Origin: Defluviitaleaceae bacterium
Lineage (GTDB): Bacteria > Bacillota > Clostridia > Lachnospirales > WRAX01
DNA: 36,870 nt
NCBI GenBank assembly: GCA_009779935.1
Contig: WRAX01000023.1
Coordinates: 1-36,870 of the forward strand
Direction: 5' to 3'
Part shown: positions 7,555 to 15,372 of the stretch, one piece after another
How positions within the stretch are numbered: position 1 is the stretch's first letter
Layout of the letters: every line of letters starts with the position of its first letter
Program-made: the position numbers and the translations under genes
The notes under the pieces: generated by a model
What the model saw: the letters and a program-made list of their open reading frames with translations, nothing else
Database searches by the model: none
Told to the model about the DNA's origin: nothing

Positions 7555-8487
7555 TTAATTTCCTCCGCATTCATTAGTTTTGTTTGTTAAAACTTCTAAA
7601 CCATGTTGCAAATGGGGCAATATGTACTCCAAAATCTCCCGCACTGCCTTGGGGCTACCCGGCAGGTTTACAATTAGGCTGTCGCCCCTAAGCACGGCAA
7701 CACCACGGCTTAACATTGCCCGCCCTGTTATCGATAGGCTGTGGTTACGAATGGCCTCCGCAATACCGGGGGCTATCCGCCCTGCCACGGCAAGGGTGGC
7801 TTCCGGCGTCACATCCCGCTTGGAAAAGCCTGTGCCGCCTGTTGTCACAATCAGGTTAATTTGCCGTAAATCTGAAAGGGTAATTAAGGTATCCTGTATT
7901 TGTTTTTGGTCATCAGGCAGCAAAATGGCATCCGCCATCTTGTAGCCGGCATTGGCAAGCATTTCCACAACAACCTTGCCGCTTTCATCCTCCCGCTGGC
8001 CGGCTGCCCCCTTGTCGCTAAGGGTGACAGCAATGGCGGTAAATTCGGTGTTTTTAGCAGGCATCACCTCCATAATGTCATCCACGCCCACATGGCCTTC
8101 TTCAAGTACACGGGCGAAAACGCCCTCACGTGGCATTATACAATCCCCCATTTTATAGAAGATTCCGCAGCGCACATGGCATTCCTTGCCAATTTGGGTA
8201 ACTTCCAGCACAGCATTGCCGCATTTAAGCAAAGTGCCCACGGGCAAAGCACGAAAGTCAATGCCCTCTACCACCAAGTTTTCGCCAAAATCCCCGTGGC
8301 TTACCCCTGCACCATCATCGTTAAAGGACTTCACTTTGTCATAAGAAAGCAAACTAACCTGCCTATGCCATGTGTTGGCGTGGGCATCTCCTTCAATGCC
8401 CCACTCTTTTTTTAGGAATGCCTTTTGTACATCCTGTTTTTGGCCTTTAACAGGACTTGTGCAAACTGCTTTTACAATTCCCTTCAT
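7555..8487 (-). CDS. MOSC-MogA/MoaB fusion protein
   Basis: 310 residues in two domains. Residues 1 to about 145 are a MOSC domain (EWGIEGDAHA, GDFGENLVVEGID, GKECHVRC and CIMPREGVFARV motifs). Residues about 150-305 are MogA/MoaB-like molybdopterin adenylyltransferase, with VTLSDKGAAGQREDESG, IVTTGGTGFSKRDVTPEAT and LPGSPKAVRE. The second domain activates molybdopterin as MPT-AMP before MoeA inserts metal. The MOSC part may handle sulfur or carry the pterin. Such fusions are known in clostridia. GGAGG precedes the ATG; moaA ends 3 bases upstream. Confidence 0.9.
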   Translation of the reverse strand: MKGIVKAVCTSPVKGQKQDVQKAFLKKEWGIEGDAHANTWHRQVSLLSYDKVKSFNDDGAGVSHGDFGENLVVEGIDFRALPVGTLLKCGNAVLEVTQIGKECHVRCGIFYKMGDCIMPREGVFARVLEEGHVGVDDIMEVMPAKNTEFTAIAVTLSDKGAAGQREDESGKVVVEMLANAGYKMADAILLPDDQKQIQDTLITLSDLRQINLIVTTGGTGFSKRDVTPEATLAVAGRIAPGIAEAIRNHSLSITGRAMLSRGVAVLRGDSLIVNLPGSPKAVREILEYILPHLQHGLEVLTNKTNECGGN

Positions 8488-8490
8488 ACT

Positions 8491-9450
8491 CTAACCTCCA
8501 ATTTTTGACATATGTTTAAGCCCGACCTGTTCGCTGATTAAATGACGCATAGGCTTCTTGTTTACACTTTCTACAATGGCTGTTGAAATTTCTTTATCAC
8601 TTGCTCCGCCCCTTAACAATTCACGCAAATCCAGCCCAATATTGTGGTGCAGGCATAGGATTAGGGTGCCATCACTGCTAAGGCGTATTCGGTTGCAACT
8701 TTCACAAAATTCGTGGCTTATGGGGCTTATGAAGCCCAAACTGCCCTGCATTTCTGCGGTTTTGAAGTATTTAGCGGGGCCAAAGCCACGTATGGCATCA
8801 TCCCTTGCAATATGGGGATATTCGGTTTTGATGGCCGCCAAAATGTCATCTGTGGCAATACCTTCCATATCACCGGTGATGCTGGTTGGCATAAGTTCTA
8901 TAAAACGAATGTCCAAGGGCATATGGTGTGCCAAGGCCGCCATTTGCAAAAATTCACCATCATTAACACCTCTAATCGGCACACAGTTAAGCTTAACCCT
9001 TAGCCCCATAGCCACAGCTTTTTTAATGGTCGCCCACACCTGCTCAAAAACATCAAAGCCTGTTATTTGGCGGTACACTTCATGGTTAAAGGTGTCAAGG
9101 CTAATGTTTAGGCCATCCAGCCCAATCTTTACCAAATCGTCTAAATACTGGTCAAGCAAAACTGCATTGGTGGTTAGCGTAACCCGCTCTATGCCGGGAA
9201 CCACTTTTAATTCCCGCACAAAACCCATCCAACCCTTACGCACCAGTGGCTCGCCCCCTGTTACCCGCACATATTTAATGCCAAGCCCCGCAAAAATGCG
9301 AAACAGCCGTAAATGCTCCTCAAAACGCAGTACATCGTCGTGGTTGATGCACTCTACATCCTCCGGCATACAGTATGCACATCGCAAATTACAGCGGTCG
9401 GTTATGGAAACCCGCATATAGTCTATTTTGCGGTTAAAAGAATCAATCAC
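8491..9450 (-). CDS. moaA: GTP 3',8-cyclase MoaA (radical SAM)
   Basis: 319 residues. The radical-SAM cluster CNLRCAYC (about residues 19-26) and the C-terminal second Fe-S cluster (CESCNRIRLSSDGTLILCL) are both present, as is the conserved terminal Gly-Gly (KIGG), which is needed for activity in the family. It carries out the first step of molybdopterin synthesis from GTP with MoaC. Its ATG overlaps the moaC stop as ATGA, which implies translational coupling. Confidence 0.96.
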   Translation of the reverse strand: MIDSFNRKIDYMRVSITDRCNLRCAYCMPEDVECINHDDVLRFEEHLRLFRIFAGLGIKYVRVTGGEPLVRKGWMGFVRELKVVPGIERVTLTTNAVLLDQYLDDLVKIGLDGLNISLDTFNHEVYRQITGFDVFEQVWATIKKAVAMGLRVKLNCVPIRGVNDGEFLQMAALAHHMPLDIRFIELMPTSITGDMEGIATDDILAAIKTEYPHIARDDAIRGFGPAKYFKTAEMQGSLGFISPISHEFCESCNRIRLSSDGTLILCLHHNIGLDLRELLRGGASDKEISTAIVESVNKKPMRHLISEQVGLKHMSKIGG

Positions 9451-9932
9451 AACCCATCACCCCGCTTGTATGCACCGGATTTGCCGCCTTGCTTTTCCAA
9501 CAGGCAAATGCCGCCAATAACCATAGCCTTATCCACTGCCTTGCACATATCATAAATGGTTAGCAAAGCTACACTTGCGCCCATCATCGCCTCCATTTCC
9601 ACCCCTGTTTTGTCTGTCGCTTTAACGGTGCAAATGGCGGCAATTTCACATTTTTCATCATCCAACACAAAATCAATGCTGGCTTGCTCCAAAGGCAAAA
9701 TATGGCAAAGGGGTATTAGGACGGCTGTTTGCTTTGTGGCCATAATCCCCGCCAGCCGTGCTGTGCCCAGCACATCCCCCTTTTTAATACCGCCGCCCTT
9801 AATCTCCCCATAACAAGCGGCCGACATGGAAATTTTGCCCGTGGCAACAGCCATCCGCCGGGTCTTGGTTTTTTGGCTAACATCCACCATAACCGCATTG
9901 CCATCTTTGTCAAAATGGGTAAAATTGGACAT
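9447..9932 (-). CDS. moaC: Cyclic pyranopterin monophosphate synthase MoaC
   Basis: 161 residues from the ATG at 9932. Typical motifs are LIPLCHILPLEQASIDF, VEMEAMMGASVALLTIYDMCKAVDKAM (split here as VEMEAMMGASVALLTIYD and MCKAVDKAM) and EKQGGKSGAYKR near the end. It converts the MoaA product to cPMP. GGAGG sits 8 bases before the ATG and can be sequestered by CTCC just upstream of it (see the riboswitch). A longer start at 9983 would lie within the terminator hairpin and is rejected. It is the first gene of the moa-tup operon. No moaD, moaE or moeB is seen in this window. Confidence 0.95.
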   Translation of the reverse strand: MSNFTHFDKDGNAVMVDVSQKTKTRRMAVATGKISMSAACYGEIKGGGIKKGDVLGTARLAGIMATKQTAVLIPLCHILPLEQASIDFVLDDEKCEIAAICTVKATDKTGVEMEAMMGASVALLTIYDMCKAVDKAMVIGGICLLEKQGGKSGAYKRGDGL

Positions 9933-9940
9933 TACATAAA

Positions 9941-9959
9941 CCTCCTTATCCGGAGCAAA
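9941..9959 (-). promoter_or_regulatory. moaC ribosome binding site with possible sequestering strand
   Basis: The moaC GGAGG (complement of 9941-9945) can pair with CTCC at 9952-9955 around the loop GGATAA. The same CTCC belongs to TTTGCTCC (complement of 9952-9959), which can pair instead with GGAGTAAA, the 3' strand of the riboswitch P1 helix. This gives a plausible translational on/off switch. It is inferred from pairing only. Confidence 0.5.
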
Positions 9960-9960
9960 T

Positions 9961-9982
9961 AAAAATGCGCCCCAAGGACGCA
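9961..9982 (-). terminator. Leader terminator of the moa-tup operon (riboswitch expression platform)
   Basis: On the minus strand TGCGTCC pairs with GGGCGCA around TTG and is followed directly by five T, a compact intrinsic terminator upstream of moaC. It lies between the aptamer and the first gene, so ligand-dependent early termination is likely. Confidence 0.7.
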
Positions 9983-10009
9983 AAAATACGCAAAAAAGCC
10001 ACGCAAATT

Positions 10010-10106
10010 TTTACTCCTTTTCAAAATGGAAGGCACGCTGGTTTCCCCACGCACCCCGTTTTGCAAGGCATAGCCAAAGGCCTTAGCCAAACAAAATCGG
10101 AATAAA
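10010..10106 (-). promoter_or_regulatory. Molybdenum/tungsten cofactor riboswitch aptamer (Moco-family RNA)
   Basis: The moaC leader RNA shows the parts expected of the Moco RNA motif. P1 pairs TTTATTCC with GGAGTAAA (8 bp, one G-U; complements of 10099-10106 and 10010-10017). One arm (complement of 10067-10088) has an internal loop with UAAG opposite UAUG, the canonical 11-nt tetraloop receptor pattern. A second arm (complement of 10032-10055) closes with a GAAA tetraloop on a G-C pair. A GNRA loop with a matching receptor is a known feature of this family. The location before a moa operon that includes tungstate import supports the call. Whether it prefers Mo or W cofactor cannot be read from the sequence. 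Confidence 0.8.
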
Positions 10107-10126
10107 GCATATTTAATTTTTTAACC

Positions 10127-10156
10127 ATCATAACACAATATGCAAAACCTTGTCAA
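10127..10156 (-). promoter_or_regulatory. moa-tup operon promoter
   Basis: Minus-strand TTGACA (10151-10156) and TATGAT (10127-10132) with an 18-base spacer. Transcription should begin near 10120, about 190 bases before the moaC start, which leaves room for the riboswitch and its expression platform. Confidence 0.75.
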
Positions 10157-10196
10157 CATAAATTTATACAAACATTGGTGTTTATGAATATTTACA

Positions 10197-13100
10197 TTAC
10201 GGCACAATGGCCATCAAATCTTGCAGGGATTCTATAAAATCGTTGCTGTATTGATTTTGCGGCCGTTCGCTTGGGGTAGCTCTAAGGTACAGCACGCCTG
10301 TAATACTACCAGATTTTTCGATTGGTACGGCAACTTCTTTGCCATGCGCCATGGCAATAATGCCGTTGCGGGCGAATTGTACCAGATTGTGATTGTAACA
10401 ATTATTGGGTATATTAGATGCGTTGTTGCCGTTTATGGTAAAATAATATACATTCTGCGCCTCGGCTATACCCTTTATTTTGGCAAGCACTGCATCCATC
10501 CTGTCGCTGGGTAACATATTGGTCTTTGCAAGCTCCAAAATGTCCAAGGTGTAACGTATACGCATTGCATCCTTTACGCTGTCACCACTGACCATGCCCC
10601 GTGTTGTATTTTTGCTTTTAATTGCAAGGTTGTGCCCCGGATCATAGATTTCGGATCTGTTTCTGCCATTTTCTTTGCAGGTGTACAATGCCTTGTCAGC
10701 CTTTTCTAATAGACCGGCCTTTGTGTTGTCGTGGGTGCCGTATGTGGCAACACCCATACTTACCGTGACGGGGCGGCGCGAGCCCAGCAACCGTGCACTT
10801 TCTATGGCCAAGCGCAGTTTTTCGGCTATAATTAAGGCATCGTCGGCATCTGCATTATCCAATATGACGACAAATTCCTCGCCGCCAAAGCGTCCAAAGG
10901 GCGTATCTTTGCGTAGATTATCACGGATTACTTTGCCTGCGTTTCTGATAACCATATCACCCGCCTGATGGCCATAAGTGTCGTTTATGGCCTTAAACTT
11001 GTCCAAATCGGACATGATGATAGAAAATTTGCCGCCTGTTTGCCGTGCCTTTTCTATGTGATTATCAATGGCAATTTCCAGAAACTTTCTGTTAAGGCCG
11101 CCGGTTAACTTGTCCAAAGCAGAGTTGGCCTCTGTTATGTGCTGGGTTACATTCATATTTATCAGCGGCATAACCCACTCCAGCCCCTTGGCGACTTCCC
11201 TGTCAATCTTGTTAAACATACTATCTGATGCCGCAAAAATATAAGAGTTTATTTTGCCGCCTTCATAAACAGGTATGCACATAGCGGCCTTTAAGCCCGT
11301 CGGCAAAAGGCTTCCGCTGTCATCGTTGATATTGTTGTGCCCTTCTGCAACAATAATGGTGCGGCTAAGCGTTTTGGTGTGCCGCAATATGTGTTGGTAT
11401 TCTGTTGGTAGTTCTGATAATGCACCGGTGGATGCAATAACCGTAAAAACGCCATCAGAGCTTTCAAGTATAATGTGGCACCGGGATGCACAACACATGG
11501 CCGAAACATATCCTGCAAACATAGCTAAGTTATCGTCGGCATAAGCAGTAAGCCGCAGCATAACCTCCGATGGGCTGTTTATATTACATAGCTTGTAAAG
11601 ATATGCCGCTTGCGCATCTTGCATAAACGGCGGGTCAGAAAGTATTGCGGTAAGAAAATCCTTGCTTGCAATGGCATCAAAGGTGATATGCTTAACACCC
11701 ATGCCCTTGTAAGCCATTATCTTGCGGAAGGGCTCGATAAACCTATGCCTGGCCAAAAAGCTTTCATGGTATTGCTCCGGCACATTTTGCAAAATGTCTT
11801 GTATGGCTTCGCAGGCTCTGGCTAAGTAGTTAAGCCAGTGGTAGCTGCCTATATCAAAAAAATCTGACAAATCTTCGTAAATATAAGCCGCCAAGCGGCG
11901 CCTGCCCTGCTCCTTTACCTTTTCCAACGCCTGTTGTAAAAGCTCCAAGCGCTCGTCACCACTTTTTGCAATGGCTTGGACATAAAGGGAGAATGTCTTC
12001 GGCACAACCGATACATTTGCTGCAACTATGTCATCTTTTGCATATTCCTCAAAAACATCCTGTATATGGTGCGACAAATTTATGCGGTGGCACAGGGGTA
12101 ATGTTCTATACATGTTGGAAATCGGCATCAACTTTATTTTCTCCACTCTCTCCCTTACAAATCGTTTCGTTTCGGCCGTATCCCTATCTTCCGGGGCTAT
12201 TGCAAACAATTCATCATTAATAAGTGCTGTTCTGAGAGTGTCTTGGACGTCCTTAGAACGGTTCTTTTCATCATTGTGTTTTAGCAAGTTTTTGCCGAAA
12301 CGGTGTGCCTGCGCACTATCACCCAAAATAACGTACAGGCCCGAAAAATTAACCATCACATTAACAAATTCGACGGTTACCGATGATGGATCATCACCGA
12401 CAAACTTGTGGACTTCTTCCAATTGATGAATTGCAAGCTCATAGTTATCATTACTTATTGCAGCAATGGCAATAAGTATGCGTGCATCAAGCTCTACACT
12501 CTTGTTGTTGAATAGCAAAGTGGAATCCAGAGCTGAAAACCCTATACCTTGCGCCTTTAAGGGGTCATTAACAGCGGCAGATGTTCCAAGGTTTATTTGT
12601 GCATGTGCAGCTACTGACGGATTTTGGCTTGTTTCCGCTACTTCTGCGTAGATAACCAAAGACATATCCTTGTTGCCTTTAATAGCATAGCATGTACCTA
12701 TATTACTCAATGCCGCATCATAAAATCTTGGCTGGTTGGTTTTTTCAGCATATTCACGCAACTGGCTAAAAACTTCAAAAGCACGGTCTGTATTACCTAA
12801 AGCTGCGTAAAACATGCCCTTGCGGTGTAACATACCGCATTTAACATCGTCCCTATCTGCTCCACGGCGTGCCAAAGCGGAATTGTACACTTTATAAAAC
12901 GCCTCTTTTGTGCTTCCAACAACTGCGCTGTGCAAAGCGGCAAAAATATATTCCCTATGCGCTTTTGTTAGCTTAACGTCCATTTCCAAATTTTCAAAAT
13001 ACGTGCCGGCAGAAGCCAATAATTCCTTCACCTTAACAAAATCTAATTTTAGGATATAATAGCGTGCAAGCAATGCTTCTGCGGCGGCCTTTTCTGCGGC

Positions 13101-15350
13101 AAGTTCTAATTTTACAGCCATCGCCAATGCCTGTTCATAAGCATCTACTGCTTCCAAGGATCTGTTAGCATCATACAACGCAAGGCCCAAATCTAATAGA
13201 ATACTTACCTCCTTGTCAGCCTTGGATAAGCTGCGGCATATTTCCAGGGCAGCTTCAAAACCCTCTATAGCCGCAGTGTAATCCCTCATATCATACAGCC
13301 GCAGGGCATATTCAACTAAGCATTGCATCTGTTGCTCCTTACGGCCCAACTTGCCTAAGTGGTAGGCAAGCTCGACCAAGTCGTCACCATCCGTTAGCAT
13401 GCTCGCAATTTGGCTGTGCATATCATTTAGCTTGTCTACACAACATTTTTCGTATATATAAGTTTTTAGGATTTTGTCGGATATGCCATACGTAATGCCG
13501 CCTTTGCCGGGGATGGCGGATAGAAAGCCTCTCCCCACCAGCATATTTAGGTTTTCCGGTGTGCATTCTGCTTGAAGCAGGCACAGCTCTGCTTCTGATA
13601 CAAGGTAATCATCAAAAGCCGCAATAACCTCCAATAATCGGTAACTTTTGCCGTCGACACTGTCGGCTTGTTCTTTTATGGCCTGCTCTATGCTTGTGGG
13701 TAAGGCTATATTTTTATATTCGGATTGGCTATAATCTATATGCCAGCGTCCACTTTCTTTGTGGGCGTATATTATGCAGTTTGCTTGCAGGTTTTTAAGT
13801 ATTTCTTCTATAAAAAGGGGGTTGCCGTGTGCGGTTCCATAAATCCAATCCCTAAAACTATTGGAGATGCCTTGTATACGTAAGATGTTCTGTATCAATG
13901 CCGCAGTGTCATCCGGCGAAAGGGGCTTTGACTCTACTTTCAGCATTACATCCCCTTGCCTTGCCATCAAGCCCAAAAGTGCTTTGTTGCTGTGGCCATT
14001 GCGGTATGAAAAAACCACATTAAGCCGCTTGACTACCAAGGATAGCCTCTCTATCATGTTAATTGTAAATTCGTCCGCAAACTCCATATCATCTATGATG
14101 ATGACAACGGACTTGTCTCTTATACAGTCATGCACAAATTTGGTGATGGAGTTTTTGTCGTAGGAAGCTTCGGTGTTTATGCCGTTTGCAAAAGCGGTAA
14201 TGTATTTCAAAAAGCCGGCATCTGTATTGCCGGAGTAATCTGCCGCTTCTGCCAATTGCTTTAACATGGCACGCAATGCACCATCGCCCTTTTGGCCAAA
14301 AGACCATAGCACATTTGCGTTTTTAAGGTAAAGCCTGTTTTTTAGCTCTGTCATCAATGTGGTTTTGCCTATGCCCTGCTCGCCATGTATACATACTAAA
14401 CGCTTTTCGCTGGTTGCAGACATAACTTTGTCATAATTATCCATTATCGCTGCACGCTCGTCATTTCTACCAACAATGCCACAGCCTATGTATAACCGCT
14501 CTACCTCTGCCCTATCAAAAGCGGCAAAGCTTGTTCCAAAGGCATCGTTTATATCCATTAGCATTTCCGGCACACAGGCATGCCTTTCAGAAACACCGGC
14601 AGTGGCTTTGTTTATTACGGCAATAAACTTTGCTGTCAGCTCGTCGGTATTTATCCTTTTGAAGCTGTCAAAGTCGGCCTTAAAATTACGGTTGCGCCCA
14701 CCTGCGCCTGCTATTAAGCAAAACAGTAACACGCCAAGCGAATATATGTCCGCAGAGGGGGTGGGGTCGGCGTCCACAAGAGCTTCCGGTGCTTTGAAGT
14801 AAACACTATCAGCATCATTATTGCACGCACTTATCCTATATATCCATGCGGAAGCACCATCACGCAGTTTTAAGGAAAACTTCCCGTCTTCGTGCAGTAT
14901 TATCACATTTGCAAAGTTTATATCCTGATAACAGATATTTTTAATATGCAGATAGTGCACAGCGCAACAAGCCTGTGCAAATACATTCAACACACAAGAA
15001 GCGGGCAGCCGCTCCTGCATATCGTTAAGGTGGCGGGCATTTTTTGCAAATTCAGCCAACACAAAATACTGAAAATTTTGACTGTGCTTGCCGGCTACTG
15101 TTTTTACCGGCTCCGGCTCATAATTGCGCAGAATAAATGGTGATGCAAGGTTTTTCCATACAAGATAGTCGCTGCTAAAAAAGTTTTGCAAGTTTTCGCC
15201 CATGCCTTCGTCATCAACAATAAAGGCCACCTTCTCCTTGTTGTTATCCATCAGGTCACGAACAAGGTGGCTGGACCACAACTCGCAACATTCCATATTG
15301 CGCACTACCCTGTATCTGTTGTTTATAAGTTCCAAGGCCTTGCCCCCCAT
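10197..15350 (-). CDS. Giant kinase-like/NTPase/TPR/GAF/GGDEF signalling protein
   Basis: 1717 residues, no signal peptide. Residues about 10-270 have a Ser/Thr kinase fold, with YQDINFAN at the catalytic loop (Asp and Asn kept, His-Arg lost), KAPEAL and DIYSLGVLLFCLIAG. The Gly-rich loop and the VAxK lysine are not recognisable and the DFG is altered (RDGAS), so it may be a pseudokinase. An AAA/STAND-like NTPase follows: Walker A GEQGIGKTT near 325, Walker B VVIIIDDMEF near 417. TPR-like helical repeats occupy about 670-1130, then a GAF-like region about 1240-1400. A GGDEF domain has its active GGEEF near 1487 and DLDKFKAINDTYGH before it, and a last GAF-like segment ends the protein. It probably makes cyclic di-GMP in response to an unknown signal. 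The ATG lacks a strong ribosome binding site and lies 22 bases after the paralogous gene, so the two are co-transcribed. Confidence 0.85.
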   Translation of the reverse strand: MGGKALELINNRYRVVRNMECCELWSSHLVRDLMDNNKEKVAFIVDDEGMGENLQNFFSSDYLVWKNLASPFILRNYEPEPVKTVAGKHSQNFQYFVLAEFAKNARHLNDMQERLPASCVLNVFAQACCAVHYLHIKNICYQDINFANVIILHEDGKFSLKLRDGASAWIYRISACNNDADSVYFKAPEALVDADPTPSADIYSLGVLLFCLIAGAGGRNRNFKADFDSFKRINTDELTAKFIAVINKATAGVSERHACVPEMLMDINDAFGTSFAAFDRAEVERLYIGCGIVGRNDERAAIMDNYDKVMSATSEKRLVCIHGEQGIGKTTLMTELKNRLYLKNANVLWSFGQKGDGALRAMLKQLAEAADYSGNTDAGFLKYITAFANGINTEASYDKNSITKFVHDCIRDKSVVIIIDDMEFADEFTINMIERLSLVVKRLNVVFSYRNGHSNKALLGLMARQGDVMLKVESKPLSPDDTAALIQNILRIQGISNSFRDWIYGTAHGNPLFIEEILKNLQANCIIYAHKESGRWHIDYSQSEYKNIALPTSIEQAIKEQADSVDGKSYRLLEVIAAFDDYLVSEAELCLLQAECTPENLNMLVGRGFLSAIPGKGGITYGISDKILKTYIYEKCCVDKLNDMHSQIASMLTDGDDLVELAYHLGKLGRKEQQMQCLVEYALRLYDMRDYTAAIEGFEAALEICRSLSKADKEVSILLDLGLALYDANRSLEAVDAYEQALAMAVKLELAAEKAAAEALLARYYILKLDFVKVKELLASAGTYFENLEMDVKLTKAHREYIFAALHSAVVGSTKEAFYKVYNSALARRGADRDDVKCGMLHRKGMFYAALGNTDRAFEVFSQLREYAEKTNQPRFYDAALSNIGTCYAIKGNKDMSLVIYAEVAETSQNPSVAAHAQINLGTSAAVNDPLKAQGIGFSALDSTLLFNNKSVELDARILIAIAAISNDNYELAIHQLEEVHKFVGDDPSSVTVEFVNVMVNFSGLYVILGDSAQAHRFGKNLLKHNDEKNRSKDVQDTLRTALINDELFAIAPEDRDTAETKRFVRERVEKIKLMPISNMYRTLPLCHRINLSHHIQDVFEEYAKDDIVAANVSVVPKTFSLYVQAIAKSGDERLELLQQALEKVKEQGRRRLAAYIYEDLSDFFDIGSYHWLNYLARACEAIQDILQNVPEQYHESFLARHRFIEPFRKIMAYKGMGVKHITFDAIASKDFLTAILSDPPFMQDAQAAYLYKLCNINSPSEVMLRLTAYADDNLAMFAGYVSAMCCASRCHIILESSDGVFTVIASTGALSELPTEYQHILRHTKTLSRTIIVAEGHNNINDDSGSLLPTGLKAAMCIPVYEGGKINSYIFAASDSMFNKIDREVAKGLEWVMPLINMNVTQHITEANSALDKLTGGLNRKFLEIAIDNHIEKARQTGGKFSIIMSDLDKFKAINDTYGHQAGDMVIRNAGKVIRDNLRKDTPFGRFGGEEFVVILDNADADDALIIAEKLRLAIESARLLGSRRPVTVSMGVATYGTHDNTKAGLLEKADKALYTCKENGRNRSEIYDPGHNLAIKSKNTTRGMVSGDSVKDAMRIRYTLDILELAKTNMLPSDRMDAVLAKIKGIAEAQNVYYFTINGNNASNIPNNCYNHNLVQFARNGIIAMAHGKEVAVPIEKSGSITGVLYLRATPSERPQNQYSNDFIESLQDLMAIVP

Positions 15351-15372
15351 TCATATTATCCGGCTTGTTTTG

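Noticed and set aside
8558-9421. Long open frame on the plus strand opposite moaA
   Set aside because: It has no recognisable domain and mirrors moaA, which has all catalytic motifs and an overlapping start with moaC. It is a shadow of codon bias.
9933-9983. Extended MoaC start at 9983
   Set aside because: The extension would be encoded by the leader terminator and lacks a ribosome binding site; the ATG at 9932 has GGAGG and begins the conserved sequence.
10155-10185. Terminator after the giant signalling gene
   Set aside because: ATAAACA/TGTTTGT forms a 7-bp A-T-rich stem but has no T run and lies next to the moaC promoter; too weak to call.
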